DNA from: Pseudomonas peli
Lineage (GTDB): Bacteria > Pseudomonadota > Gammaproteobacteria > Pseudomonadales > Pseudomonadaceae
DNA: 64,000 nucleotides
Assembly: GCF_900099645.1 (NCBI RefSeq)
Contig: NZ_FMTL01000002.1
Location: forward strand, 622,334 to 686,333
Direction of reading: 5' to 3'
Shown: one piece after another, positions 1 through 9,876 of the stretch
Numbering within the stretch: position 1 is the first letter of the stretch
How the letters are laid out: every line of letters begins with the position of its first letter
Translations under genes and position numbers: made by a program
The notes under the pieces: generated by a model
Told to the model about the DNA's origin: nothing
The model's input: the letters and a program-made list of their open reading frames with translations, nothing else
Database searches by the model: none

Positions 1-149
1 CGGCGCAGCTCGAGACCTTCATCCTTGTAATTGCCGGTACGTGGGTAGTTGAGGCCGATCTTGATGGGCTCGGCCTGGGCAAGGTTGCCCAGGTCTACCA
101 GCAGCAGGCAGCTCAACAACAGGTGGCTGAGTGGGGTGGTGCGGCCCAT
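1..149 (-). CDS. Type-1 periplasmic substrate-binding protein, N-terminal part only
   Basis: Only the first 49 codons lie in the window; the gene runs off the left edge. The protein opens with a Sec signal peptide of about 26 residues ending in LAQA. The mature start, EPIKIGLNYPRTGNYKDEG, is typical of branched-chain amino-acid-type (type 1) binding proteins, which begin with an IKIG strand followed by a substrate loop. It is divergent from the quinoprotein dehydrogenase gene at 464. Solute-binding proteins of this kind often accompany PQQ-alcohol dehydrogenase loci in Pseudomonas. The ligand cannot be told from this fragment. Confidence 0.7.
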   Translation of the reverse strand, partial: MGRTTPLSHLLLSCLLLVDLGNLAQAEPIKIGLNYPRTGNYKDEGLELR

Positions 150-463
150 ATGGCTTGCTCCTTAGCGTGGGGGAGTAGCTTTCTAACGGCTGGGCCGGGG
201 GCTGGGTATGCTCTTTTCAGGGGGCTGGGCTAGCACTTAAGTCGGCCAGGCCATGTGCCGGTACGGTGTGGGTGCACATCCGGGCGGGAAAATTGCCTGC
301 GTGGCAGGTGCGTCAGGCAGCGATAAAACGGGCGGTATTGCTACCAAGGGAGTAGCTAAATCGGTACTGCGTTCAATTGTTGGGGGAGGCTGGGCAGCCA
401 AGAATCTGTGGCAGATCGGGAAAAATTCCCGGTGATAACAATGAACCCACAGAGGTAGCCGCA
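150..463. promoter_or_regulatory. Divergent promoter region of the quinoprotein locus
   Basis: This 314-base gap lies between two divergently transcribed genes. It holds no convincing gene. Just before the ribosome binding site (AGAGG at 451-455) there is a 6-base inverted repeat, CGGGAA-AAA-TTCCCG, at 417-431. It could be an operator for one of the alcohol-responsive regulators of this locus or a 5' UTR hairpin. No clear -35/-10 pair stood out. Confidence 0.4.
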
Positions 464-2239
464 ATGAAACACACCGGTCTTCGCCAGCCTTTCCTCCTCA
501 CCGCGCTGTGCGCGGCGATGCTGATGCCGTCCGCCGCCGCCCTGGCGGTGACCGATGAGGAAATCCTCAAGGACGCCACCACCACCGACCAGATCGTCAC
601 CAACGGCCTGGGGCTGCAAGGCCAACGCTACAGCCCGCTGGCCACACTCAACACAGACAACATCAAGGACCTGCGCCCGGTTTGGACGCTGTCCTTTGGT
701 GGCGAGAAGCAGCGTGGCCAGCAAGCGCAGCCGCTGATCAAGGACGGCGTGATGTATGTCACCGCGTCCTACTCGCGGGTGTTTGCCGTCGATGCCCGCA
801 CTGGGCGCGAGCTGTGGCAGTACGATGCGCGCCTGCCGGATGACATTCGCCCGTGCTGCGACGTTATCAACCGTGGCGTGGCGCTGTATGGCGACCTGGT
901 GATCTTCGGCACCCTGGATGCCAAGCTGGTGGCTCTGCACAAGGACACCGGCAAGGTGGTGTGGCGCAAGAACGTGGCGGACCACAAGGCCGGTTACTCG
1001 ATCACGGCGGCACCGCTGGTGGTCAACGGCAAGCTGATCACCGGGGTGTCCGGTGGCGAATTCGGCGTGGTCGGCAAGATCGAAGCCTACGACCCGAAAA
1101 ACGGCGAGCTGCTGTGGAGCCGTCCGACCGTAGAAGGCCACATGGGCTACGTCTACAAGGACGGTAAGGCGATTGAGAACGGCATCAGCGGTGGCGAAGC
1201 CGGCAAGACCTGGCCTGGCGACCTGTGGAAAACTGGTGGCGCCGCGCCGTGGCTGGGCGGTTACTACGACGCGGAAACCAACCTGCTGCTGTTCGGCACC
1301 GGTAACCCGGCACCGTGGAACTCGCACCTGCGTCCGGGCGACAACCTCTATTCGTCTTCGCGCCTGGCGCTGAACCCGGACGATGGCACCATCAAGTGGC
1401 ACTTCCAGACCACCCCGCATGACGGCTGGGATTTCGACGGTGTCAACGAGCTGGTGTCCTTCAACTATCAGGAAGGCGGCAAGACCATCAAGGCCGCAGC
1501 CACCGCTGACCGTAACGGCTTCTTCTACGTGCTCGATCGCACCAACGGCAAGTTCATCCGTGGCTTCCCGTTTGTTGACAAGATCACCTGGGCCAAAGGC
1601 CTGGACAAGAATGGTCGGCCGATCTACGACGACAGCAACCGTCCTGGTTCGCCAAGCGCGAAGGAAAAGGGCAAGAGCGTGTTCTCCGCACCCGCCTTCC
1701 TCGGTGCGAAGAACTGGATGCCGATGGCCTACAGCCAGGACACCGGGTTGTTCTACGTACCGTCCAACGAGTGGGGTATGGACATCTGGAACGAGGACAT
1801 CGCCTACAAGAAGGGCGCGGCCTACCTCGGTGCTGGCTTCACCATCAAACCGCTGAACGAGGAGTACATCGGCGTACTGCGCGCCATCGACCCGAAAACC
1901 GGCAAGGAAGTCTGGCGGCAGAAGAACTACGCGCCGCTGTGGGGCGGGGTGATGACCACCAAGGGTAACCTGGTGTTTACCGGCAACCCGGAAGGTTTCC
2001 TGCAGGCCTTCAACGCCAAGACCGGCGAGAAGGTCTGGGAATTCCAGACCGGCTCCGGTGTGCTGGGTTCGCCCGTAACCTGGGAGATGGACGGCGAGCA
2101 GTATGTTTCGGTGCTCTCCGGCTGGGGTGGTGCAGTACCACTGTGGGGCGGCGAAGTGGCCAAGCGGGTGAAGAACTACAACCAGGGCGGCATGCTCTGG
2201 ACCTTCAAACTGCCCAAGGACCTGGTCAGCAAGCGTTGA
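464..2239 (+). CDS. pedH: PQQ-dependent alcohol dehydrogenase, lanthanide-type (PedH-like)
   Basis: A periplasmic quinoprotein of 592 aa that oxidises primary alcohols to aldehydes and passes electrons to a cytochrome c. The start at 464 follows AGAGG and gives a signal peptide ending near ALA (residues 26-28). The eight-bladed propeller is full length. Visible active-site features are the adjacent-cysteine pair CC131-132, the metal ligands E199 (GGEFG) and N281 (GTGNPAPWN), and catalytic D323 in WDFDG. D325, two residues after the catalytic Asp, is the extra acidic ligand that marks lanthanide-dependent enzymes such as PedH and XoxF; calcium enzymes have Ser, Thr or Ala there. I therefore favour PedH over ExaA/PedE, although the neighbours (exaC, pqqABCDE, ercA) are those of exaA in P. 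aeruginosa. Confidence 0.9.
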   Translation: MKHTGLRQPFLLTALCAAMLMPSAAALAVTDEEILKDATTTDQIVTNGLGLQGQRYSPLATLNTDNIKDLRPVWTLSFGGEKQRGQQAQPLIKDGVMYVTASYSRVFAVDARTGRELWQYDARLPDDIRPCCDVINRGVALYGDLVIFGTLDAKLVALHKDTGKVVWRKNVADHKAGYSITAAPLVVNGKLITGVSGGEFGVVGKIEAYDPKNGELLWSRPTVEGHMGYVYKDGKAIENGISGGEAGKTWPGDLWKTGGAAPWLGGYYDAETNLLLFGTGNPAPWNSHLRPGDNLYSSSRLALNPDDGTIKWHFQTTPHDGWDFDGVNELVSFNYQEGGKTIKAAATADRNGFFYVLDRTNGKFIRGFPFVDKITWAKGLDKNGRPIYDDSNRPGSPSAKEKGKSVFSAPAFLGAKNWMPMAYSQDTGLFYVPSNEWGMDIWNEDIAYKKGAAYLGAGFTIKPLNEEYIGVLRAIDPKTGKEVWRQKNYAPLWGGVMTTKGNLVFTGNPEGFLQAFNAKTGEKVWEFQTGSGVLGSPVTWEMDGEQYVSVLSGWGGAVPLWGGEVAKRVKNYNQGGMLWTFKLPKDLVSKR

Positions 2240-2256
2240 GTGGTAATTAGCCTGTA

Positions 2257-2286
2257 GCAAATGGCCGGTCTAGACCGGCCATTTGC
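2257..2286 (+). terminator. Perfect 14-bp inverted repeat after pedH
   Basis: GCAAATGGCCGGTC and its exact complement flank a TA loop 17 bases after the pedH stop codon. The stem is very stable but has no long T tract after it. It probably ends or stabilises the pedH message and separates it from the flavoprotein gene. Confidence 0.65.
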
Positions 2287-2433
2287 ATTTGTGCAGCAGG
2301 CAAATCGGGTGCGCGCAGGCTTGAGCTCTGCGCGCTGCCTATGCTTTGGCACGGCTGCCCCAAGACCAAAGAGGCATGGTCATCTCCGCCGTGCTGTAGC
2401 AGCGTGGCAGCATCAACGAAAGCAGGAGCCACT

Positions 2434-3714
2434 ATGCAGGGCCTTACACGTCGTCAATTGCTCGCCGGGGCCGCCATGCTGCCCTGGCTGTTGCCGGGGG
2501 CGCTGCAAGCCAGTGTCGGCCGTGCGCGGGTACTGGTGATCGGTGGTGGTTTTGCCGGTGCTACGGCGGCGCGCTACCTGAAACGTCAGGCCGGGCAGCT
2601 GGACGTGGTGTTGATTGAGCCGAAGTCTGACTTTCACACCTGCCCCTTCAGCAACCATGTGCTCGCCGGGCTGCGTGAGCTGGGCAGCCTGCGTCAGGAT
2701 TACCGCGCCTTGCAGCAGCAACAGGTGCTGCATGTGCGCGAATGGGCGCGGGAAATTGACCTGCAGGCCCGGCAGGTGGTGCTGCAGGGCGGCCAGCGTC
2801 TGCGCTATGACCGGGTGTTGCTGGCGCCTGGAATCGACATGGACTGGCAGGTCATCGAAGGTTACGACCGCAATGCTGCCAGCCGTCTGCCGCATGCCTG
2901 GCAGGCTGGCGCACAAACCGCTCTGCTGCGCCGGCAACTGCAGGCCATGGACGATGGCGGCCTGGTGATCATCAGCGTGCCGGACAACCCCTATCGCTGC
3001 CCGCCGGGGCCCTATGAGCGGGCCAGCCTGATTGCCCATTATCTGAGCCAGGCCAAACCACGCAGCAAGGTGCTGATCCTCGACAGCAAGGACAGTTTCT
3101 CCAAGCAGGCGCTGTTTCAACAGGGTTGGCAGGCGCTCTACGGCGAGCGCATCGAGTGGGTTGGGCGTGCCGGCGATGGCCGCGTGGTGCGCGCCGATGC
3201 CGGGCGGCGCGAGCTGCTCTGCGAGTTTGGCCAGCGCCATCGCGCGGCGGTGATCAACCTGATTCCACCGCAGAAAGCCGCCGAAATTGCTGCCCGCAGC
3301 GGCTTGGTCGATAGCAGCGGTTGGGTGCCGATCCGCCCGGCCACCTTTCAGGCACGCGAGGCCGGTGACATCTATGTGGCGGGGGATGCCTGCATCGCCG
3401 CGCCCATGCCCAAGTCAGCCTACAGCGCCAATGCTCAGGCCAAGGTGGCAGTCGCGGCCCTGCTGGCGGATCTGGCCGGCCAGGAGCCGCCAAGTGCGGC
3501 CTGGCGCAACACCTGTTACAGCGCGTTGGCACCGGGCCAGGCGGTGTCGATTGCGGCTGATTACGGCATTCAGGAGCAGCGCCTGGTTGAGCTGCCAGGC
3601 AGCCTGACGCTCAGCCCGTTGCAGCCGCCCGCTGGGTTGCGGGCTCAGGAAGCGGCACTGGCCGACGCCTGGTACCAGAGCATCTGCATGGATGCCTGGG
3701 GGCATCTGGCATGA
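2434..3714 (+). CDS. Tat-exported FAD oxidoreductase, flavocytochrome c sulfide dehydrogenase-like
   Basis: A 426-aa flavoprotein related to the flavin subunit of flavocytochrome c sulfide dehydrogenase (FccB/SoxF). The start at 2434 follows AGGAG and gives a twin-arginine signal (RRQLLAGA, residues 6-13), so it should be folded with FAD before export. The Rossmann motif IGGGFAGA is at 36-43. PYRCPPGPYER (C189) matches the site of the first redox cysteine of sulfide dehydrogenases. The place expected for the second, a GWCP-type motif, reads GWVP at 296-299. The C-terminal flavin segment GDACIAAPMPKSAYSAN is conserved. Its stop overlaps the start of the SoxYZ-like gene (ATGA), so the two are translationally coupled. 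The substrate is unknown; loss of the second cysteine argues against ordinary sulfide oxidation. Confidence 0.8.
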   Translation: MQGLTRRQLLAGAAMLPWLLPGALQASVGRARVLVIGGGFAGATAARYLKRQAGQLDVVLIEPKSDFHTCPFSNHVLAGLRELGSLRQDYRALQQQQVLHVREWAREIDLQARQVVLQGGQRLRYDRVLLAPGIDMDWQVIEGYDRNAASRLPHAWQAGAQTALLRRQLQAMDDGGLVIISVPDNPYRCPPGPYERASLIAHYLSQAKPRSKVLILDSKDSFSKQALFQQGWQALYGERIEWVGRAGDGRVVRADAGRRELLCEFGQRHRAAVINLIPPQKAAEIAARSGLVDSSGWVPIRPATFQAREAGDIYVAGDACIAAPMPKSAYSANAQAKVAVAALLADLAGQEPPSAAWRNTCYSALAPGQAVSIAADYGIQEQRLVELPGSLTLSPLQPPAGLRAQEAALADAWYQSICMDAWGHLA

Positions 3715-4439
3715 CCCTGCGCCTGCTGGTGTTGCTGGTGCTGGCCGGCCCTGTGGCTGCGCAGCCCTGGGGCCAGGCGCAGAACAGCGTTGAACAGTGG
3801 TTGCAGGGCCATGAGGTGCAGACACAAGGGCTGAGCCTGGCGGTGCCGACCTGGGTCGAGGATGGCGCGTTTGTCGCCATTGACCTGACCCTGCGCGATG
3901 CCCAGCCCCCGGTATCGCTCAGCCTGCTGCGCAGCGGCGAAGACGATCCGCGTATCGCCACACTGCACGTGCAGGCCTGGGAGGCGCCGCTGCGTCTGTC
4001 CACCCGTGTGCGCCTGCCGCGCAGTCAGCAACTGATCGTGCTGGCCCGTGATGGGCGCGGGCGCGTATGGCTGGCGGCGCAGGCGGTGGAGGTGTTGAGC
4101 AGCAGTTGCCTGTCGCCGAGTAGCGCTCAGCCAGGCAGCAACCTGGGGCCGTTGCAGGCCTGGCTGGAGCCGCATGGGCGCGGTCTGGAGTTGCGCAGTC
4201 TGTTGCGCCATCCAATGGAAACCGGGCGGCGTTCGAGCGTGGATGGTCAACTGCTGCCCCGGCATTTGCCGACACATTTTGAGGTCAGCGGGACGCACGG
4301 CAACCTGCTGCGCATCGAACCTTTTGAGGGTTTGGCGGCCAACCCTTACTGGAGGATGCTGCTGCCCGCCGGACAGACACCGCTGCTGCTGTGTTGGGTG
4401 GATGCCGATGGCCGCGCGTTTAGCCGGCAGCTGCCCTGA
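3711..4439 (+). CDS. Quinoprotein-associated SoxYZ-like carrier protein
   Basis: A 242-aa exported protein with a short signal peptide ending PVAAQ (14-18). The N-terminal half (about 40-130, with VPTWVEDGAFVAIDLTL) resembles SoxY and the C-terminal half (about 145-242) resembles SoxZ. This fits the family of fused SoxYZ-like carriers found beside quinoprotein dehydrogenases. True SoxY carries sulfur on the cysteine of a C-terminal GGCGG tail; here the domain junction has a lone C133 in SSSCLSP instead. The start codon overlaps the stop of the flavoprotein gene. The role is unknown: it may carry a sulfur or other adduct for the flavoprotein, or chaperone the dehydrogenase. Confidence 0.75.
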   Translation: MTLRLLVLLVLAGPVAAQPWGQAQNSVEQWLQGHEVQTQGLSLAVPTWVEDGAFVAIDLTLRDAQPPVSLSLLRSGEDDPRIATLHVQAWEAPLRLSTRVRLPRSQQLIVLARDGRGRVWLAAQAVEVLSSSCLSPSSAQPGSNLGPLQAWLEPHGRGLELRSLLRHPMETGRRSSVDGQLLPRHLPTHFEVSGTHGNLLRIEPFEGLAANPYWRMLLPAGQTPLLLCWVDADGRAFSRQLP

Positions 4440-4607
4440 AACGGGGCGGTGCACGGCTCTGGGGCGAGCTTTACGGCTCTACTACCAAATGACGAGAGGT
4501 TTTGTGCCATGGGCGCATACCGGTCGAGCAGGGCGCTTCCTAAGATCGAACCATGACCTGCTCCACGTCCCAGGGGGCAGGCTCCGCCAACAAGAGAGGT
4601 CAATCCC

Positions 4608-6128
<1,521 letters not shown>

Positions 6129-6243
6129 CTCGTGTAACCCCGGCGTATCCGCTCCAGTGCGCCGGGCTCCTTCCTGCGATTCGCCGGTCGGCGAGATCTG
6201 TTTGTGGTCTGGGCAGATAACTGCTGCAGCAGGTCACTATCGC

Positions 6244-6267
6244 AACGCGGCTTCGGCCGCGTTTTTT
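6244..6267 (+). terminator. Rho-independent terminator after exaC
   Basis: ACGCGGC pairs with GCCGCGT around a TTCG loop and is followed by TTTTTT. It lies about 115 bases after the exaC stop, so exaC and pqqA are probably separate transcripts. Confidence 0.85.
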
Positions 6268-6292
6268 ATTGCGCCGTGCCAAGCGTGTACCT

Positions 6293-6358
6293 GTAGGGTG
6301 CGCCGTGCGCACCGCAGGCCAGGGCTTCCACTATTGCGGTGCGCGCGGCGCACCCTGC
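6293..6358. repeat. Palindromic intergenic repeat, copy 1
   Basis: Two 23-base arms of the form GTAGGGTGCGC-GTGCGCACC face each other across a 20-base spacer. Each arm is also partly self-complementary. The same unit recurs at 7553-7610, 8400-8454 and 10728-10793. I did not find it elsewhere in the window. Confidence 0.8.
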
Positions 6359-6499
6359 GTCGGTTGGCATCAGCCGGGGCCCGTAAACGCTACCAATGTC
6401 AGCAGAAATTCATCCCAAAGTACCATTTGGCTGCTGTCGGTCGGGGGGCTTAATGAAGGGGCCGGAATTCGCCGGCGTCGATAAGAAGAGGACCGCGCC

Positions 6500-6571
6500 A
6501 TGTGGACTAAACCCGCCTACACCGACCTGCGTATTGGTTTCGAAGTGACCATGTACTTCGCCAATCGTTGA
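6500..6571 (+). CDS. pqqA: PQQ precursor peptide PqqA
   Basis: A 23-aa peptide, [19 protein letters not shown] followed by FANR, whose Glu15 and Tyr19 (E-VTM-Y) are the residues cross-linked by PqqE and turned into pyrroloquinoline quinone. A good ribosome binding site (AGAGGA) lies ten bases before the start. It heads the pqqABCDE cluster, as is usual. The match to known PqqA peptides is essentially complete. Confidence 0.96.
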
Positions 6572-6641
6572 GCCGTTTTGCCCCGGCATTGCCGGGGCAT
6601 CCCAACAGGCATGCCCATCGGCATCGCAATCGGAAGCGTCC

Positions 6642-7556
6642 ATGCATATCCAGATTCTTGGCTCCGCCGCCGGCGGTGGCTTCCCCCAGTGGAACTGCAA
6701 CTGCCGTAACTGCCGTGGCGTGCGCGCGGGCAGCGTGCGGGCGCAGCCACGTACCCAGTCTTCGATTGCCCTGAGTGACAATGGCCAGGACTGGATCCTG
6801 TGCAACGCCTCGCCGGATATCCGCGTACAGATCGAAGCCTTTCCTGCGCTCAACCCGGCGCGTCGGCTGCGCGACAGCGCGATTGCCGGAATCATCCTGC
6901 TCGACAGCCAGATCGATCACACCACTGGCCTGCTGACCCTGCGCGAAGGCTGTCCGCACCAGGTCTGGTGCAGCGAGATGGTGCATCAGGACCTGACCAG
7001 CGGCTTTCCGCTGTTCAACATGCTCAGCCACTGGAATGGCGGTTTGCAGCACAACCTGATTACCCTCGATGGCGAGCCGTTCAGCATTGCGGCCTGTGCC
7101 AACTTGTCGATCACGGCCGTGCCGCTGCGCAGCAGTGCTCCACCGTATTCACCGCACCGTGGCAACCCGCATCCGGGCGACAACATTGGTTTGTTTGTCG
7201 AGGATCGCCGCACCGGCAGCACGCTGTTCTATGCCCCCGGTCTGGGTCAGGTTGATGAACCGTTGCTGGCCTGGATGCGCCGCGCCGACTGCCTGCTGGT
7301 GGACGGTACGCTGTGGCGCGATGACGAAATGCGTGTGTGCGAAGTGGGCGACAAGCTCGGCAGCGAGATGGGCCATCTGTGCCAGAGCGGCCCGGGCGGC
7401 ATGATCGAGGTGCTCGATGGCCTGCCATCTGCGCGCAAGATCCTTATTCATATCAACAACACCAACCCGATTCTCGACCTGGATTCGCCTGAGCGCGCTG
7501 AACTCGACGCGCACGGTATCGAGGTCGCGTTCGATGGCATGAGCATCGTTTTGTAG
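6642..7556 (+). CDS. pqqB: PQQ biosynthesis protein PqqB
   Basis: A 304-aa metallo-beta-lactamase-fold protein that acts on the PQQ intermediate before PqqC, probably as an iron-dependent hydroxylase. The start [19 protein letters not shown] is diagnostic for PqqB, and the CNCRNCRG cysteine cluster near residues 18-26 is present. It begins 70 bases after pqqA. The stop codon TAG (7554-7556) lies inside a copy of the genomic palindromic repeat, so the present C-terminus (DGMSIVL) was set by that insertion. Little or nothing seems lost, since the length is normal. Confidence 0.95.
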   Translation: MHIQILGSAAGGGFPQWNCNCRNCRGVRAGSVRAQPRTQSSIALSDNGQDWILCNASPDIRVQIEAFPALNPARRLRDSAIAGIILLDSQIDHTTGLLTLREGCPHQVWCSEMVHQDLTSGFPLFNMLSHWNGGLQHNLITLDGEPFSIAACANLSITAVPLRSSAPPYSPHRGNPHPGDNIGLFVEDRRTGSTLFYAPGLGQVDEPLLAWMRRADCLLVDGTLWRDDEMRVCEVGDKLGSEMGHLCQSGPGGMIEVLDGLPSARKILIHINNTNPILDLDSPERAELDAHGIEVAFDGMSIVL

Positions 7557-7610
7557 GGCGCCCAGGCCGTGCGCACCTCAACGAATGCGGGTGCGCACGG
7601 CGCACCCTAC
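7553..7610. repeat. Palindromic repeat, copy 2, supplies the pqqB stop
   Basis: The left arm starts GTAGGGCGC and includes the TAG stop codon of pqqB. The right arm, GGGTGCGCACGGCGCACC then CTAC, ends 23 bases before the pqqC start. Together the arms can form a hairpin between the pqqB and pqqC coding regions. Confidence 0.8.
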
Positions 7611-7633
7611 GGCAACGCGTATTGGAGATACTG

Positions 7634-8386
7634 ATGAGCCAACCCGCCATGAGCCCTGCCGAGTTTGAGCAGGCCTTGCGCGCCAAGGGCGCGTACTACC
7701 ACATTCACCACCCGTTTCATCAGGCGATGTATGCCGGCCACGCCAGCCGTGATCAGATTCAAGGGTGGGTGGCCAATCGCTTCTACTACCAACTGAACAT
7801 CCCGCTCAAGGATGCGGCGATCCTGGCCAACTGCGCCGATCGCGACACCCGCCGCGAATGGTTGCAGCGCATTCTTGACCACGACGGTGCGCAGGGCGAG
7901 GAGGGCGGTATCGAAGCCTGGCTGCGCCTGGCCGAAGCCGTGGGCCTTGAGCGCGAGCAGGTGCTGTCGCAAGAGCTGGTGCTGCCCGGCGTGCGCTTTG
8001 CCGTGGATGCCTACGTCAATTTCGCCCGCCGCGCGTCCTGGCAGGAGGCCGCCAGCAGCTCGCTGACCGAACTGTTCGCCCCGCAAATCCACCAGTCACG
8101 CCTGGACAGTTGGCCGCAGCATTACCCCTGGATCGATGCCGAGGGTTACAGCTATTTTCGCGCGCGGCTGCAACAGGCGCGCCGCGATGTCGAGCATGGC
8201 CTGCGGATCACCCTGGAGCACTACCGCACCCGTGAAGCGCAGGAGCGCATGCTGGAGATTCTGCAATTCAAGCTCGATGTGCTGTGGAGCATGCTCGACG
8301 CCATGAGCATGGCCTACCAGCTGGAGCGCGCGCCGTATCACACGGTGACCGCTGAGCGCGTCTGGCATCGGGGGATTGCGCTATGA
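7634..8386 (+). CDS. pqqC: Pyrroloquinoline-quinone synthase PqqC
   Basis: A 250-aa oxidase with a haem-oxygenase-like helical fold that closes the ring and performs the final oxidation to PQQ. The start ATG at 7634 follows GGAGATACTG; an upstream in-frame TTG at 7622 is less likely. [15 protein letters not shown] near the N-terminus and [21 protein letters not shown] are the conserved active-site segments. Length is normal for PqqC. Confidence 0.95.
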   Translation: MSQPAMSPAEFEQALRAKGAYYHIHHPFHQAMYAGHASRDQIQGWVANRFYYQLNIPLKDAAILANCADRDTRREWLQRILDHDGAQGEEGGIEAWLRLAEAVGLEREQVLSQELVLPGVRFAVDAYVNFARRASWQEAASSSLTELFAPQIHQSRLDSWPQHYPWIDAEGYSYFRARLQQARRDVEHGLRITLEHYRTREAQERMLEILQFKLDVLWSMLDAMSMAYQLERAPYHTVTAERVWHRGIAL

Positions 8387-8399
8387 GCCACAGACAAAC

Positions 8400-8454
8400 G
8401 GTGCGCACGGCGCACCCTACGGGTGAACGGTATGTAGGGTGCGCCGCGCGCACC
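8400..8454. repeat. Palindromic repeat, copy 3, between pqqC and pqqD
   Basis: GGTGCGCACGGCGCACCC at the left and GTAGGGTGCGCCGCGCGC at the right are the two arms of the same element in the reverse arm order. It fills most of the 85 bases between pqqC and pqqD, which are normally almost adjacent. Confidence 0.8.
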
Positions 8455-8471
8455 GCCACGGAGCCGAGATT

Positions 8472-8750
8472 ATGACTGCCACCATCCTGCCCACTATCCC
8501 CGCCATTCGCCGCGGTTTTCGCCTGCAATTCGAGCCGGCCCAGGGTTGCCATGTGCTGCTCTACCCGGAAGGCATGATCAAGCTCAACGACAGTGCCAGT
8601 GAAATTCTCCAGCAGGTCGATGGCAAGCGTTCGGTAGCCGAGATCATCGACAGCCTGCATCAGCGTTTCCCGGATGTACCGGGGATCGACGAAGACATCC
8701 TCGCCTTTATGGAGGTCGCCAGTGCTCAATTCTGGATCGAGCTTCGCTAA
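8472..8750 (+). CDS. pqqD: PqqA-binding chaperone PqqD
   Basis: A 92-aa RiPP recognition element that binds PqqA and presents it to the radical SAM enzyme PqqE. I place the start at the ATG at 8472 ([20 protein letters not shown]), the usual PqqD beginning; an in-frame ATG at 8439 lies within the repeat and is unlikely. [18 protein letters not shown] is the conserved core. Its 3' end overlaps pqqE. Confidence 0.94.
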   Translation: MTATILPTIPAIRRGFRLQFEPAQGCHVLLYPEGMIKLNDSASEILQQVDGKRSVAEIIDSLHQRFPDVPGIDEDILAFMEVASAQFWIELR

Positions 8751-9876
8751 AGCAGGTCATGAACCAGGGCCGCCGCTGTGGCTGCTGGCCGAACTGACCT
8801 ACCGCTGCCCGCTGCAATGCCCGTACTGCTCCAACCCGCTGGATTTCGCCCAGCAGGGTGCCGAACTGAGCACTGCCGAGTGGATCGAGGTGTTCCGCCA
8901 GGCCCGTGAGCTGGGTGCTGCCCAACTGGGTTTTTCCGGCGGCGAGCCGCTGGTGCGCCAGGACCTGGCCGAGCTGATCAAGGCCGCGCGTGATCTGGGT
9001 TATTACACCAACCTGATCACCTCTGGTATCGGTCTGACTGAAACGCGTATTGCCGAGTTCTCCGAGGCCGGGCTTGACCATATCCAGATCAGCTTTCAGG
9101 CCGCCGACGAGGAGGTGAACAACCTGCTGGCCGGCTCGAAAAAGGCTTTCGCTCACAAGCTGGCCATGGCCCGTGCGGTCAAGGCGCATGGCTACCCGAT
9201 GGTGCTGAACTTCGTCACCCACCGGCACAATATCGACAATATCGAGCGGATCATCGAGCTGTGCCTGGAGCTGGAGGCGGATTTCGTCGAGCTGGCCACC
9301 TGCCAGTTCTATGGCTGGGCCGAACTCAACCGCGCAGGGCTGCTGCCGACCCGCGCTCAGCTAGAGCGCGCCGAACGCATCACCAATCAGTGGCGCGACA
9401 AGCTGGCGGCCGAGAATCACCCGTGCAAGCTGATCTTCGTCACCCCGGACTATTACGAGGAGCGTCCCAAGGCCTGCATGAACGGCTGGGGCAACCTGTT
9501 CCTCGACATCACCCCGGATGGCACCGCGTTGCCGTGTCATAGCGCGCGGCAGTTGCCGGTGCAGTTTCCCAATGTGCGCGAGCACAGCCTTGAACATATC
9601 TGGCGGCATTCCTTCGGTTTCAACCGCTTCCGTGGTGATGACTGGATGCCCGAGCCATGCCGCAGCTGTGACGAGAAGCACAAGGACTTCGGCGGCTGTC
9701 GTTGCCAGGCCTTTATGCTCACCGGCGATGCCAGCAACGCCGACCCGGTGTGCAGCAAGTCGGCGCACCATGGCGTGATTCTCGCCGCGCGCCAGCAGGC
9801 CGATGACGCGCCGCTGGGGCTGGAGGCCCTGCAATACCGCAATGAGAAGGCCTCGCGGATCATATGCAAGGCCTGA
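8722..9876 (+). CDS. pqqE: Radical SAM PqqA cross-linking enzyme PqqE
   Basis: A 384-aa radical SAM/SPASM enzyme that joins Glu and Tyr of PqqA by a carbon-carbon bond. The iron-sulfur motif CPLQCPYC is at 29-36 and a cysteine-rich SPASM domain (KACMNGW, PCRSC, GGCRC) occupies the C-terminus. I chose the GTG at 8722 because TGGAGG stands seven bases before it inside pqqD; an ATG at 8674 would add 16 unusual residues. The overlap with pqqD suggests translational coupling. Confidence 0.93.
   Translation: MLNSGSSFAKAGHEPGPPLWLLAELTYRCPLQCPYCSNPLDFAQQGAELSTAEWIEVFRQARELGAAQLGFSGGEPLVRQDLAELIKAARDLGYYTNLITSGIGLTETRIAEFSEAGLDHIQISFQAADEEVNNLLAGSKKAFAHKLAMARAVKAHGYPMVLNFVTHRHNIDNIERIIELCLELEADFVELATCQFYGWAELNRAGLLPTRAQLERAERITNQWRDKLAAENHPCKLIFVTPDYYEERPKACMNGWGNLFLDITPDGTALPCHSARQLPVQFPNVREHSLEHIWRHSFGFNRFRGDDWMPEPCRSCDEKHKDFGGCRCQAFMLTGDASNADPVCSKSAHHGVILAARQQADDAPLGLEALQYRNEKASRIICKA

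Larger units (their letters stand above)
6129..6499. other. Gap between exaC and pqqA
   Basis: This 371-base stretch has no gene I can support. It contains the exaC terminator (6244-6267), one complete copy of the palindromic repeat (6293-6358) and, at its right end, the pqqA leader with AGAGGA at 6485-6490. The pqqA promoter must lie in the right-hand half. Confidence 0.6.

Noticed and set aside
356..2260. 634-codon open frame on the minus strand opposite pedH
   Set aside because: It mirrors the pedH gene in high-GC DNA, has no ribosome binding site and encodes a low-complexity, His/Val/Arg-rich chain with no family match. The plus-strand gene explains the region.
6244..6358. Possible CRISPR or tandem array in the exaC-pqqA gap
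   Set aside because: The repeated arms are palindromic, inverted and only two per site, without regular spacers; they are an extragenic palindromic element.
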